Source: JACTMZ01 sp041736875 (GTDB taxonomy: Bacteria; Verrucomicrobiota; Verrucomicrobiia; Chthoniobacterales; JACTMZ01). From it: a stretch of 64,000 bases of DNA. How positions within the stretch are numbered: the first letter of the stretch is position 1; each line of letters starts with the position of its first letter. Location of the stretch: positions 62,001-126,000 of the forward strand of contig JBGSSV010000180.1 in NCBI GenBank assembly GCA_041736875.1. Direction: 5' to 3'. The notes beneath the pieces are model-generated. The model made no database searches and was not told where the DNA came from. It saw only the letters and a list, made by a program, of their open reading frames with translations. A program made the translations under genes and the position numbers. Of this stretch, positions 16,547 to 25,085 are shown one piece after another.

Positions 16547-17548
16547 ATGAGGATCATTCAACATGAGAGGTTCCGCACGGCGGCGCACTTCAGTATCGAG
16601 CGCCTCTTCGCCCAGATCCGGTGCCACTTTCCCGCGGGCTATGATGTCGACAGCATGCCCTGTCCTTGCCCCAGCCGGGGCATTATTCCACGACTCCGCA
16701 ACGTGGTTGTGGCACGCCGGAGACGAGCCGACGTTCATCACATCGTTGGTGATGTGCATTATCTGGCTTTCGGGTTGCCGTCGCGAAAGACGGTGCTGAC
16801 GATCCACGACTGCGCGGCATTGAGCCGCCTGACGGGTTGGCGGCGTGCGGTGCTCAAGTTCCTCTGGTTTCGCGGTCCGGTGCAACGTGCCGCGGTCACC
16901 ACGACGATCTCCCGCGCGACGAAAGCGGAATTACAGCAATGGCTCGGCTCCCTCGCGGACCGCATCGAAGTGGTGCCGGACTGCGTGCCCGACGAGTTTG
17001 TCTTCTGTCCGCAACCCTTCAACGAGGTGTCGCCGGTCTGCCTGCAAGTCGGAACAAAGTGGAACAAGAATCTGGAGCGGGTGGGCCACGCACTGCGCAA
17101 CACTTCTTGCCGCCTGGAAATCGTGGGGACGCTGAGCGATACACAGATGCGCGCTCTGGCGGATGCGGGAGTCGACCATCGCGAGCTTGGGACTTTGACT
17201 GATGAAGCCCTGCTGGAGGCTTACCGGCGCTGTGACTTTGTCATGTTTGCCTCGCTCTATGAAGGGTTTGGGCTGCCGATTCTTGAGGCCCAAGCGACCG
17301 GGCGTCCGGTCATCACCTCCAATCGAAGCTCCCTGCCCGAAGCTGCGGGCGACGGGGCCTTGCTGGTTGATCCGCTGTCAGTCGATTCAATTGCCGATGC
17401 GGTCCGCGAGTTGCTTCGACGTCCTGATTTGCGGGGTGACCTGATCGAACGCGGACGCCAGAACGTCGCTCGCTTCACGGCCGAGTCGGTCGCCCGCCAA
17501 TACGCCTCGATTTACGACCGGGTGGCTGGCGCTGCCTCGTCGAGCTAA
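16547..17548 (+). CDS. GT4 family glycosyltransferase
   Basis: The 333-residue GT-B protein has MRIIQHERFRTAAHFS, HIVGDVHYLAFGLP, TISRATKAELQQWLG (DxxC/P linker region PDCVPDEF), then FASLYEGFGLPILEAQATG, the donor-site E-x7-E block. ATG at 16547 is chosen over the open upstream frame because the upstream peptide is shadow sequence and the family begins with MRI. It starts 41 bases after the polymerase candidate. Confidence 0.85.
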   Translation: MRIIQHERFRTAAHFSIERLFAQIRCHFPAGYDVDSMPCPCPSRGIIPRLRNVVVARRRRADVHHIVGDVHYLAFGLPSRKTVLTIHDCAALSRLTGWRRAVLKFLWFRGPVQRAAVTTTISRATKAELQQWLGSLADRIEVVPDCVPDEFVFCPQPFNEVSPVCLQVGTKWNKNLERVGHALRNTSCRLEIVGTLSDTQMRALADAGVDHRELGTLTDEALLEAYRRCDFVMFASLYEGFGLPILEAQATGRPVITSNRSSLPEAAGDGALLVDPLSVDSIADAVRELLRRPDLRGDLIERGRQNVARFTAESVARQYASIYDRVAGAASSS

Positions 17549-17557
17549 AGACTCGCG

Positions 17558-18706
17558 ATGCGCATCCTTCATGTTGTCTCGTCGGTCCAGACATCCGTCG
17601 GGGGGCCGGCGTTGTCAGTCACGCGCCTGGCCTCCGAGCAGGCTAAACTTGGCCACGAAGTCACGCTCGCGAGTCTCCACTACACCCACCTGGGGCACCC
17701 GGTGGCAGCTGGCGGAGTTCGAACCGTCTCCTTGGCTGGTGGTCCCCTGGCGGTTCATGGCCGCGGTTGGAGTCCCGAGTTTCGCCGCTTGCTCGCCGCG
17801 GAGGCGCGATGCGCCGACTTGGTTCACAACCACGGCTTGTGGATGTGGCCGAATGCCTACGCACGCGAAGCCGCCGTGGCGGCCGGACGCCCGCTGGTCA
17901 TTTCTCCGCGCGGAATGCTGGAGAGATGGTCGCTCAACCGCAGCCGAATCCGCAAAGCGGTCGCCTGGCAGTTGTTTGAGAAGAAAAATCTGCGTTCGGC
18001 GGCGCTGTTTCATGCCACGGCGGAATCCGAAGCAGAGAATCTGCGCGGTGTTGGCTGCGGGCAGGCCGTCGTCGTGGCCCCAAACGGCGTCGACCTGCCA
18101 GACCTCTCGCAACGGCCGGCGCGGACCGTTCTCGAGTCCGCCTTCCCGCTCCTCCGCGGGAGAAAGTGGATTTCGTTTCTTTCCCGCTTGCACCCCAAGA
18201 AAGGGCTTGGCCCCCTTCTGGAATCATGGAGCCGACTGGCCGGCACAACGGATGCGCTGCTCGTCGTTGCCGGTTCGGACCTTACGGGCTACCGCGGCGA
18301 GGTTGAGCGAATGATCCAGGATCTAAATCTTGCCGACAGGACGCTCCTCACGGGGGATCTGCGCGGCACGCAGAAGGACTGCCTGCTGGCCAATGCGGAA
18401 TTCTTCTGTCTGCCCAGCTTTTCCGAAAACTTCGGGATCGCCATCGCGGAGGCCATGTCGTGGGCTCGGCCGGTCATCACGAGCACCGCCACGCCCTGGG
18501 GTGAAGTGGACGAAGCAGGGGCCGGCTGGGTGGTCGCTCCCGAAAGCGGTGCCATCGAAGCCGCCTTGCGGGACGCGTTGGGGAAAACGCAGGCTGACCT
18601 TGAAAAGATGGGGGCGGCCGGCCGCGCCATCGTGGCCACGCGGTATGAGTGGGCTCCGGCCGTGAGCAAAGTGACCCAAGCCTATGCCGGCCTGTTTCAT
18701 CCTTGA
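17558..18706 (+). CDS. GT4 family glycosyltransferase
   Basis: The 382-residue GT-B enzyme begins MRILHVVSSVQTSVGGPALSVTRLASEQ, carries FHATAESEAENLR, SRLHPKKGLGPLLESW and LPSFSENFGIAIAEAMSWARPVI with the conserved E-x7-E pair. This fits the group that adds mannose-, galactose- or glucose-type sugars to lipid-linked precursors, but the donor cannot be read. It starts 9 bases after the previous gene. Confidence 0.88.
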   Translation: MRILHVVSSVQTSVGGPALSVTRLASEQAKLGHEVTLASLHYTHLGHPVAAGGVRTVSLAGGPLAVHGRGWSPEFRRLLAAEARCADLVHNHGLWMWPNAYAREAAVAAGRPLVISPRGMLERWSLNRSRIRKAVAWQLFEKKNLRSAALFHATAESEAENLRGVGCGQAVVVAPNGVDLPDLSQRPARTVLESAFPLLRGRKWISFLSRLHPKKGLGPLLESWSRLAGTTDALLVVAGSDLTGYRGEVERMIQDLNLADRTLLTGDLRGTQKDCLLANAEFFCLPSFSENFGIAIAEAMSWARPVITSTATPWGEVDEAGAGWVVAPESGAIEAALRDALGKTQADLEKMGAAGRAIVATRYEWAPAVSKVTQAYAGLFHP

Positions 18707-18736
18707 GACAACAAATCACGAAAGACGCAAAGGACG
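18707..18736. repeat. Intergenic ACGAAAG-type direct repeat containing a ribosome-site-like AAGGA
   Basis: The 30-base gap holds CACGAAAGACGCAAAGGACG (18717-18736). Its imperfect 8- to 9-base ACG-spaced units supply the only purine-rich stretch (AAAGGA) just before the ATG at 18737, though with very short spacing. The string belongs to the group of short low-complexity inserts in this locus. Confidence 0.4.
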
Positions 18737-19891
18737 ATGAAGATAACCGTTGCCACGGGGCCAACCTTCCCGGTGCCCGCGGTCCGGGGCGGAGCGGTGC
18801 AGCGGCTCTGGGAGGGGTTGGCGGAGGAGTTTTCCCGGCGAGGGCATGAGGTCACGGTCTTCGCCCGGTCTTACCCGGGGCAGCCAGCGGTTGAAGAAAT
18901 GCGGGGAGTGCGCTTTGTTCGATGGGGAGGATACGAGCAGAGCACCTCGATCCGGCGCGATTTGGTCAGGTGCTTATGGTATGCGCTGCGCGCCCTCAGA
19001 CACCTGCCGAGCGCGGATATTGTGGTTACGAACGATTTCTGGATGCCTGCTTTGATTCCGCGCTGGCGAAGATCAGCCGGCCGAGTGGTGGTCAATGCCA
19101 ACCGTTTTCCTAAGGGGCAGTATCGGCTCTACGGCCATTCCTCGGCCTTCGCTGCCGCATCGAGAATCGTGGCCGAGGCCATCGCAGCGGAAGTGCCTGG
19201 CGCAGTGGGGAAGATCTCGGTTGTCCCCAATTGTGTCGATACGGCCTTCCTCGGGGAGTTGGCTGGTGTCAGGTCGCAGCAGAGCGCTGAGAGACCGCTG
19301 CGCATTCTTTTTGTCGGACGGCTTCACCCGGAGAAGGGACTGACCCTGCTGGCGCGGAGTCTGCGGGAGTTGGCCGGTAATCTGATTGATCGCATCGCAT
19401 GGGAGTGTGTGGTGGTGGGGCCGGTTTCGGAAGGGCAAGGAGGTGGGGGTCAAGCCTACGAGGAGGAGGTGAAAATGCTGGCGCGAGGACTCCCGGTTCG
19501 CTTTGAGGATCCTGTCTACGATGCGGCGAAACTTGTGCCGATTTACGATGGCGCAGATATTTTCGTCTATCCCTCGCTGGCCGAGCGGGGGGAGTCGTTC
19601 GGTCTTGCTCCCCTTGAAGCCATGGCGCGCGGCGTCGTGCCGATTGTCTCCGATCTCGCCGTCTTCCGCGACTATCTCGAGCCTGGCTTCAACGGGGTTG
19701 TTTTCGATCATCGATCCCCCCGGGCCGATCAGGTGCTTGCCCTAGCCTTGGCTGACCTGCTCCACCACCCGGAGAAGAGGCAAACGATGGGCCGGGCAGC
19801 CAGAACCACAGCGGAAAAGTTTTCCACGCAGGCGGTGGCGGATAAGTATCTGGAGTTGTTTCACCGGCTGGGTGCCAGCCAGACATCATGA
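18737..19891 (+). CDS. GT4 family glycosyltransferase
   Basis: The 384-residue protein opens MKITVATGPTFPVPAVRGGAVQRLWEGLAEEF, a GT-B acceptor-domain start, and has RILFVGRLHPEKGLTLL and YPSLAERGESFGLAPLEAMARG with the donor-site glutamates. It ends as the acetyltransferase begins (4-base overlap). A residue run near 176-185 (RSQQSAER) looks slightly inserted. Confidence 0.87.
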   Translation: MKITVATGPTFPVPAVRGGAVQRLWEGLAEEFSRRGHEVTVFARSYPGQPAVEEMRGVRFVRWGGYEQSTSIRRDLVRCLWYALRALRHLPSADIVVTNDFWMPALIPRWRRSAGRVVVNANRFPKGQYRLYGHSSAFAAASRIVAEAIAAEVPGAVGKISVVPNCVDTAFLGELAGVRSQQSAERPLRILFVGRLHPEKGLTLLARSLRELAGNLIDRIAWECVVVGPVSEGQGGGGQAYEEEVKMLARGLPVRFEDPVYDAAKLVPIYDGADIFVYPSLAERGESFGLAPLEAMARGVVPIVSDLAVFRDYLEPGFNGVVFDHRSPRADQVLALALADLLHHPEKRQTMGRAARTTAEKFSTQAVADKYLELFHRLGASQTS

Positions 19892-20418
19892 ATATCGAGC
19901 AGAACCGGTCAGACACGAAGTGGACCGCGGGAGAGTTGGCTGGGCGGGCGCTCTGGGCGCTTTGTCGCCCACTTTTCCGGTGGAGTCCGCGTCTCTGCTG
20001 GGGGTGGAGGCGGTTTTTGCTGCGGCTCTTCGGGGCTCGTGTGGCCGACCATGTCCACATCCATCCCTCGGCGGTTATTTTTATTCCGTGGAATCTCGAG
20101 ATTGGGGCGTGGTCATCGGTCGGCTTCGAGGCGCTGCTCTACAACCTCGGACCGATGACTATCGGCGAGAAAGTCACCATCTCGCAGCGCGCCCACCTTT
20201 GCGGAGGTTCGCACGAGTTCCGCGATGAGTTGATGCCCCTCCTCAAGGAGCCGGTGCTCGTGGGTGACGAGGCTTGGGTCTGCGCCGATGCCTTTGTCGG
20301 TCCGGGTGTCAGCGTGGGGCGTCGCGCCGTCGTCGGCGCTCGTGCCGTGGTCACGAAAGATGTGGCTCCCGATTCTATCGTGGCGGGCAACCCGGCTCGC
20401 GTGATCGGCCAGCGCTGA
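19888..20418 (+). CDS. wcaF: WcaF-type sugar O-acetyltransferase
   Basis: The 176-residue protein matches the colanic acid acetyltransferase WcaF layout: an N-terminal tryptophan/arginine-rich helix (RALWALCRPLFRWSPRLCWGWRR), RLFGARVADHVHIHPSAVI, then hexapeptide repeats VLVGDEAWVCADAFVGPGVSV and the typical VVTKDVAPDSIVAGNPARV ending. It would acetylate a repeat-unit sugar using acetyl-CoA. The gene symbol is by family resemblance. Confidence 0.85.
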   Translation: MNIEQNRSDTKWTAGELAGRALWALCRPLFRWSPRLCWGWRRFLLRLFGARVADHVHIHPSAVIFIPWNLEIGAWSSVGFEALLYNLGPMTIGEKVTISQRAHLCGGSHEFRDELMPLLKEPVLVGDEAWVCADAFVGPGVSVGRRAVVGARAVVTKDVAPDSIVAGNPARVIGQR

Positions 20419-20420
20419 AG

Positions 20421-21248
20421 ATGTTCTCGATCCTCATTCTGACCAAAGACGAGGAGGTCAACATCCGGGCCTGCCTCGATTCCGTGGCGTGGTGTGAAGA
20501 TGTCGTGGTCCTTGATTCCGGGAGCACGGACCGGACGCGGGAGATCGCGGCTGCTGCCGGGGCGCGCGTCCTCACGCGGGACTTCGATGACTTCGGGGCG
20601 CAACGCAACCATGCCCTCGAGCACGCCGCGTTTCGTCATCCGTGGGTCTTCCATCTGGATGCCGACGAGCGATTCAATGCCGAACTCCGCTCCGAGTGCG
20701 AAGCGGTCATACTTGCGGATAAGCACAGTGCTTACTTCGTGGCCAACCGCCTGATCTTTCTCGGCCGCTGGATCAAGCACAGCTCGCAGTTTCCCTATCC
20801 GCAGGTGCGGCTGGTCAAAATCGGCGAGGCGCGGTTTGCCCGCTCGGGGCACGGGCAGAGGGAGGACGGCCCTCAGCGTGGGACCGGATATCTCAAGGCA
20901 ACTTACGACCACCTGAACTTCAGCAAGGGCGTGGCTGACTGGGTGGAACGGCACAACCGTTACTCGACCGATGAAGCCAACGAGGCCGCGGCCCTGGTCG
21001 AGGGGCCGGTTCCACTGGGCGACGTCGTCAGCGCGGATTCGCTGGCACGCAAACGTGCCCTCAAGCGGCTCCACGCCCGCCTTCCTGCGCGGTGGTTGTG
21101 GAAATTCATCTATCTGTATTTCGTCCGCGGCGGATTTCTCGATGGCTATCCGGGATTCGCCTACTGCGTCCTGAACGGATTCTACGATTTCCTCATCAGC
21201 GTGAAGATCACGGAGCGTCAGTCGCGCTTCCTTGCCGGCGGTCGCTAA
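20421..21248 (+). CDS. GT2 family glycosyltransferase, WaaE/KdtX-like
   Basis: The 275-residue protein has FSILILTKDEEVNIRACLDSVAWCEDVVVLDSGSTDRT, GAQRNHALEHAAFRHPWVFHLDADERF and RSGHGQREDGPQRGT, the pattern of the lipopolysaccharide core beta-glucosyltransferase WaaE group. ATG at 20421 follows the acetyltransferase by 2 bases; longer in-frame extensions are shadow. It probably adds a glucose-like residue early in assembly, but that is inference from the subgroup. Confidence 0.85.
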   Translation: MFSILILTKDEEVNIRACLDSVAWCEDVVVLDSGSTDRTREIAAAAGARVLTRDFDDFGAQRNHALEHAAFRHPWVFHLDADERFNAELRSECEAVILADKHSAYFVANRLIFLGRWIKHSSQFPYPQVRLVKIGEARFARSGHGQREDGPQRGTGYLKATYDHLNFSKGVADWVERHNRYSTDEANEAAALVEGPVPLGDVVSADSLARKRALKRLHARLPARWLWKFIYLYFVRGGFLDGYPGFAYCVLNGFYDFLISVKITERQSRFLAGGR

Positions 21249-21264
21249 GGCGCAGGAGGAAACA

Positions 21265-22449
21265 GTGCGGCAACCCACCTACGTTTTTACCAACCGGGTT
21301 TATCCGCCAGTGGCGGGCGCAACCGGGCAACTCTTGCGCGATTTAGCCGAGGGACTGGTCCACAGCGGGGCCCGGGTCATTGTGGTTACAAGCCGAGGCC
21401 CGCGGGACCTTGAGCTCCCGGTTCGTGAGACCGTGGCGGGGGTGCAATTGATCCGAGTTGGTTCCGCTCCGTTCACCCGAACGTCCCATGCGCGCCGGGC
21501 GTTGAGTTACGCCGGTCTCTACCCGCAGTTCGCCTGGCAGGTGCGGCGGCTCGGCGCGGTCGACGCCGTCGTTTCCATGACCGATCCGCCCCTGCAGGTG
21601 GCAGCGGTGTCTTGGGCCACGCCGCACAGCGCGAAAAGAATCCATTGGGCCCAGGATCTTTATCCAGAACTGGCCGAACAATTGGGCGTGCTGTCCGTCG
21701 CCGGATGGACCGCGAAGTTCCTGCGCCGGCTGTCCAGCAACGCATTGAAACGGCAGGACGTGGTTGTTTGCGTCGGTCGCTGCATGCAGTCACGGCTGCT
21801 GAGTCGAGGGTTGGACTCCGCGCGTTTGCGGGTCATTCCGAATTGGAGTCCGGTCGAACAGGCCTCGCCTGCGGCCGTGAAGGCGATGCGCCAGAGCCTC
21901 GGCTGGGCCAACGAATTTGTCGTGCTCTATTCCGGTAACATGGGGCTCGCTCACGATTTCGACACCCTGATCGAGGCGGCGCGTCGATTGCGACCTGGCG
22001 GTGTTCGGGTGGTTTTCGCCGGCGAGGGGCCGCGCACGGGCCAGGTTCGCGCCGCCGTGGCATCTCTTCCGCATGTTTCCCTTCTGCCCTCGCGGCCGCC
22101 CGAAGATCTGGCCGCCTTCCTTGGTGCGGCCGATGCCCATCTGGTCAGCATCGGCGCTGATCTGGCCGGGCTCGTGGTCCCAAGCAAAATTTACGGAATC
22201 CTGGCCGCCGGACGCCCCATCCTCCATGTCGGGGCGCCGGAATCTGAAACCGCCCAGCTGCTCGAAGAAACCGGAGCCGGCTGGTCATTTCGTTCGGGCG
22301 ACGCCGAGGGCTTGGCTCAAGCTGTGGAATCCTTGATGGCCGATCCCGCGCGCCGTGAGCAGGCCCGTTCTCTTGCGCTCAAAGCCGCCGAGGAATTCAC
22401 TTTTGCCAAGGCCCTTTGCCGGTGGCGCGAAGTATTGCCAGTGCACTAA
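21265..22449 (+). CDS. GT4 family glycosyltransferase, WbuB-like
   Basis: The 394-residue GT-B protein has YVFTNRVYPPVAGATGQLLRDLAEGL, YAGLYPQFAWQVRRLGAVDAVVSMTDPP, IHWAQDLYPELAEQLGVL and FVVLYSGNMGLAHDFDTLIEA, matching the WbuB-type fucosamine transferases. GTG at 21265 is chosen because GGAGG lies 6 bases upstream (caggaggaaaca); a TTG at 21232 would overlap the previous gene more. Confidence 0.83.
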   Translation: MRQPTYVFTNRVYPPVAGATGQLLRDLAEGLVHSGARVIVVTSRGPRDLELPVRETVAGVQLIRVGSAPFTRTSHARRALSYAGLYPQFAWQVRRLGAVDAVVSMTDPPLQVAAVSWATPHSAKRIHWAQDLYPELAEQLGVLSVAGWTAKFLRRLSSNALKRQDVVVCVGRCMQSRLLSRGLDSARLRVIPNWSPVEQASPAAVKAMRQSLGWANEFVVLYSGNMGLAHDFDTLIEAARRLRPGGVRVVFAGEGPRTGQVRAAVASLPHVSLLPSRPPEDLAAFLGAADAHLVSIGADLAGLVVPSKIYGILAAGRPILHVGAPESETAQLLEETGAGWSFRSGDAEGLAQAVESLMADPARREQARSLALKAAEEFTFAKALCRWREVLPVH

Positions 22450-22719
22450 ATGAGAATTCTCGTCAGCGGGTGGTGCGAATTTTTCGGCTCGGCTCTTGCG
22501 CTCGGTTTGCGCACGGCCGGTCACGAGGTCGGGCGGTTCGACAATTTCTGCGGAGCGCGGCTGGAGCACAATTTTTGCAGCACGCTGAACATGCCGGACT
22601 CGTCCAAGTGCGAGGATGTCTGGGGATGGCGGCCGCGTCGTTCGGCGCACGAGATTTGCGCAGAGATTTCCGGCCACGCCCGTGAACATCCGGAGCGGTT
22701 GAAAAGCAGCGCGGTCTGA
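22450..22719 (+). pseudogene. Relic of an NAD-dependent sugar epimerase with a large internal deletion
   Basis: The 89-residue frame joins the two ends of an extended SDR epimerase of the CDP-paratose 2-epimerase group. MRILVSGWCEFFGSALALGLRTAGHEVGRFDNF corresponds to the family N terminus, though the middle glycine of G-x-x-G-x-x-G is glutamate. VWGWRPRRSAHEICAEISGHAREHPERL corresponds to the family C terminus. The middle 250 or so residues, with the catalytic S/Y-x3-K, are absent. ATG and stop are intact and it abuts both neighbours. It is probably non-functional, although it could yield a small protein. Confidence 0.75.
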
Positions 22720-24321
22720 ATGAAAACGATCGAGCCAAAAGCTCGCAGTGGTTGGTGGCAGGAGCCTCTTTGGCTGCTGGTCGCTGGCTATTGGCTCTGG
22801 CTCATTTGGGCGTGCGCGGGCGAGTGGACCGGCTCGGAGGATTACAACTACGGATGGTTTGTCCCACCGCTCGCGCTTTACTTTCTGTGGAAGCGTTTCG
22901 AATTGGAAGGGCCGGGTGGGTTCGGCTCTCCGCCGGCAACGGGTGCCGGGTGGGGCGCGTGGGTTGTCATTGTTCTTTCCTTTCTGGCCATCTTGCCGAT
23001 CGAGGTAGTGCGCCAAACCCCCATACACTGGCGCCCGACCCTCTGGGCGATTGGGCTGCTCGCCGCGGGGCTCACGCTCGCAGTCGCCTGGGTGACCGGT
23101 GGATTCCAGCGCCTGCGGATTTTCTTCTTCCCGGCCATTTTCATGCTGGTGGCGATTCCCTGGCCGACGTTTGTCGAAAATTCTTTGTCCTTCCCGCTCA
23201 TGCAGGTGGTGACGGGATGGTCGGTTGGCTTGCTTCACTTGCTGGGCTATCCCGCCACGGCGGCGGGCACGACCATCACACTGCCGAATTGCACCGTCGG
23301 GGTGGAGCAGGCTTGCAGCGGACTGCGCTCGCTGCAGACCGCACTGATGGTGGGGCTGGCCGCGGGTGAGCTCACACGTTTGAGCGCTTGGGCGCGTGCG
23401 GTCTTGCTGGTCGTGGCCTTTGTCATGGCCATCGCCGGCAATCAGGTGCGTGTGCTCATTCTCGCGCTTTCCGGCATCAGCGGCGGCAACGCCGCGGTCG
23501 AGCAGATCCATGACACGGCGGGCTATGTGGTTCTGGGTATTCTGCTCGCTGGCGTGGGCCTTGCCGCGGTCGGCCTTACCCTCGCTTCAGGCGAGCCGCC
23601 GCGCGACCGGTGGAGATTCGTCGGAGTGGGAGAATCTCCTTCGACGCGGCTGCCGCAGACGAACCGTTTGGGCTGGGGCCTTCTCGGGCTGGCTTGTTTC
23701 GCCATGTTGAGTGCGCACGGATGGTATTGGTTTCGGGGCGCCCTTGCGGCCAAGCCGGTCAAGCCGATGCTGGCCCCGATCGAGGCCGGTGGTTTTGTCG
23801 TTGATGACCAAGTGCCGGCTTCAATCCTCGGCGTGCTCAATCCTGATGAATATCACTACATCAGGGAGTCGGTGGGCGGTGTGCCTTCGCGCGTGATCGG
23901 CTACCATTTCTACTGGAACCCGCGGCAGGGCAACGCGAACCAGCTCTACCATCGGCCCGACCGTTGTATGCCGGGCGCGGGCTGGCGCATCGACGGCCCC
24001 GTGAGCCGCGAAACTGTCCGGGTGGCCGGGCGGGACCTGGCCTTCAACATCTTCCCCTTCAGTGGCGCCCACGGACCGGCTTTGATGTTGTGGGGCTCGT
24101 ATCTCAATGGCGAACCGGTCGAGATCGAGTTCAACGCGGATGTCTATCTCAACACGGCCAACCTCTGGCAATTCATCCGCACCGGCACCCGCCTCTACAG
24201 CTACGAGGTGGCGGCGTTCATCATGCCTTACCGCGAAGGCGAGCGACCGTCGCCCGGCGAGGTTGAGGCTTATGCCAACCGGGTTTTTTCCGCGACGGCT
24301 GCGGCAGGGGGCGGCGGATGA
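22720..24321 (+). CDS. Exosortase fused to an EpsI-type C-terminal domain
   Basis: The 533-residue polytopic protein is an exosortase/archaeosortase. The first about 300 residues are TM helices carrying the catalytic triad: Cys199 in GVEQACSGLRSL, Arg244 in GNQVRVLIL and His264 in EQIHDTAGYVVLG. The hydrophilic C-terminal part has HRPDRCMPGAGWRI and LNGEPVEIEFNADVYL, the EpsI-like (exosortase C-terminal) domain. It recognises PEP-CTERM-like C-terminal tags and joins processed proteins to the outer envelope. Exosortase genes are typically placed with extracellular polysaccharide genes. It abuts the epimerase relic and overlaps the next gene by 4 bases. Confidence 0.9.
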   Translation: MKTIEPKARSGWWQEPLWLLVAGYWLWLIWACAGEWTGSEDYNYGWFVPPLALYFLWKRFELEGPGGFGSPPATGAGWGAWVVIVLSFLAILPIEVVRQTPIHWRPTLWAIGLLAAGLTLAVAWVTGGFQRLRIFFFPAIFMLVAIPWPTFVENSLSFPLMQVVTGWSVGLLHLLGYPATAAGTTITLPNCTVGVEQACSGLRSLQTALMVGLAAGELTRLSAWARAVLLVVAFVMAIAGNQVRVLILALSGISGGNAAVEQIHDTAGYVVLGILLAGVGLAAVGLTLASGEPPRDRWRFVGVGESPSTRLPQTNRLGWGLLGLACFAMLSAHGWYWFRGALAAKPVKPMLAPIEAGGFVVDDQVPASILGVLNPDEYHYIRESVGGVPSRVIGYHFYWNPRQGNANQLYHRPDRCMPGAGWRIDGPVSRETVRVAGRDLAFNIFPFSGAHGPALMLWGSYLNGEPVEIEFNADVYLNTANLWQFIRTGTRLYSYEVAAFIMPYREGERPSPGEVEAYANRVFSATAAAGGGG

Positions 24322-24941
24322 GCCAGGCCGTGAAGCTGCGTGTGGCTCGGCTTGATGAGGCGGACGCATGGTGCCATCTGTTGAGCGGGGCCGAGGCGCG
24401 GCGTGCGGAGGAACTTAAAAACGAGGCGGTGCGGAGGCGCTTCATCCTTTCCCGGAGTCTGCGTCGAGATCTCCTTTCCGCCTGCACGGGCCTCCTTCCA
24501 TCGGTGCTTCATTTCATCGAAGACGGGGAGGGCAAACCGCGTTTGGTCGATCCGCATGGATGGGACTTCAATGTCTCCCACGCCGGCGATTATGTCGTGG
24601 TGGTGGCAGGGCAGGACGCCGTCGGGATCGATCTGGAAATGATCCGCGAGGTGCGGGAGATGACGGCTATCGTGGAGCGCTATTTCCATCCGGACGAAGC
24701 GGCCGCGTGGAGGACCCTGGAAGAGGCCTGCCGCGAGGAAGCCTTCTTCGTCCTCTGGTCCGCGCGCGAAGCGGCGATGAAATGCGCCGGGCTCGGCCTG
24801 GCCAAGGCCATGGAAATCACGAGGGTTGATCCGGCTATCATCAGCGGCCGCACAGCAGGGGCGACGGTGGGGCCACGGACTGTGGGGCTGCAACGCCTCG
24901 AAGCTCCGACGGGATACGTGATGGTGTTGGCGGCCGGTTAG
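24318..24941 (+). CDS. Sfp-type 4'-phosphopantetheinyl transferase
   Basis: The 207-residue protein has FNVSHAGDYVVVV, VGIDLEMI (metal-binding GIDLE motif) and FFVLWSAREAAMKCAGLGL (the KEA-like W-S/T-x-R-E-A motif with an arginine for lysine). It transfers phosphopantetheine from CoA to a serine on a carrier protein. It is joined to the exosortase by ATGA overlap. No carrier protein, polyketide synthase or peptide synthetase gene lies in the window. Confidence 0.85.
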   Translation: MSQAVKLRVARLDEADAWCHLLSGAEARRAEELKNEAVRRRFILSRSLRRDLLSACTGLLPSVLHFIEDGEGKPRLVDPHGWDFNVSHAGDYVVVVAGQDAVGIDLEMIREVREMTAIVERYFHPDEAAAWRTLEEACREEAFFVLWSAREAAMKCAGLGLAKAMEITRVDPAIISGRTAGATVGPRTVGLQRLEAPTGYVMVLAAG

Positions 24942-24983
24942 CTTCGCGGCCGCAAATTCCAACTGGCGGAGGTGCGATAATAT

Positions 24984-25035
24984 GCTCGCACGACCGAAAA
25001 CGGAGCTTTGGCCTGTTTCCGGTCGTGACGCGAGC
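24984..25035. terminator. Large inverted repeat between the polysaccharide locus and the MoxR operon
   Basis: The arms CACGACCGAAAACGG and CCTGTTTCCGGTCGTG pair over about 15 bases (24989-25027), with one bulge. Outer arms GCTCG (24984-24988) and CGAGC (25031-25035) extend it. There is no U-run, so it may act as a strong stem-loop, a rho-dependent boundary or a cruciform rather than a classical terminator. It marks the end of the 25 kb plus-strand run. Confidence 0.5.
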
Positions 25036-25050
25036 GGAATTGATCGAGGG

Positions 25051-25078
25051 TTGGTCGGATCGAAATGTGGACTATAGT
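25051..25078 (+). promoter_or_regulatory. Candidate promoter for the MoxR operon
   Basis: TTGGTC (25051-25056) and TATAGT (25073-25078) are separated by 16 bases and resemble a sigma70-type promoter. If correct, transcription would start about at the ATG at 25086, giving a leaderless message. No ribosome-binding sequence lies between. This is a sequence match only. Confidence 0.3.
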
Positions 25079-25085
25079 TGCGCCC

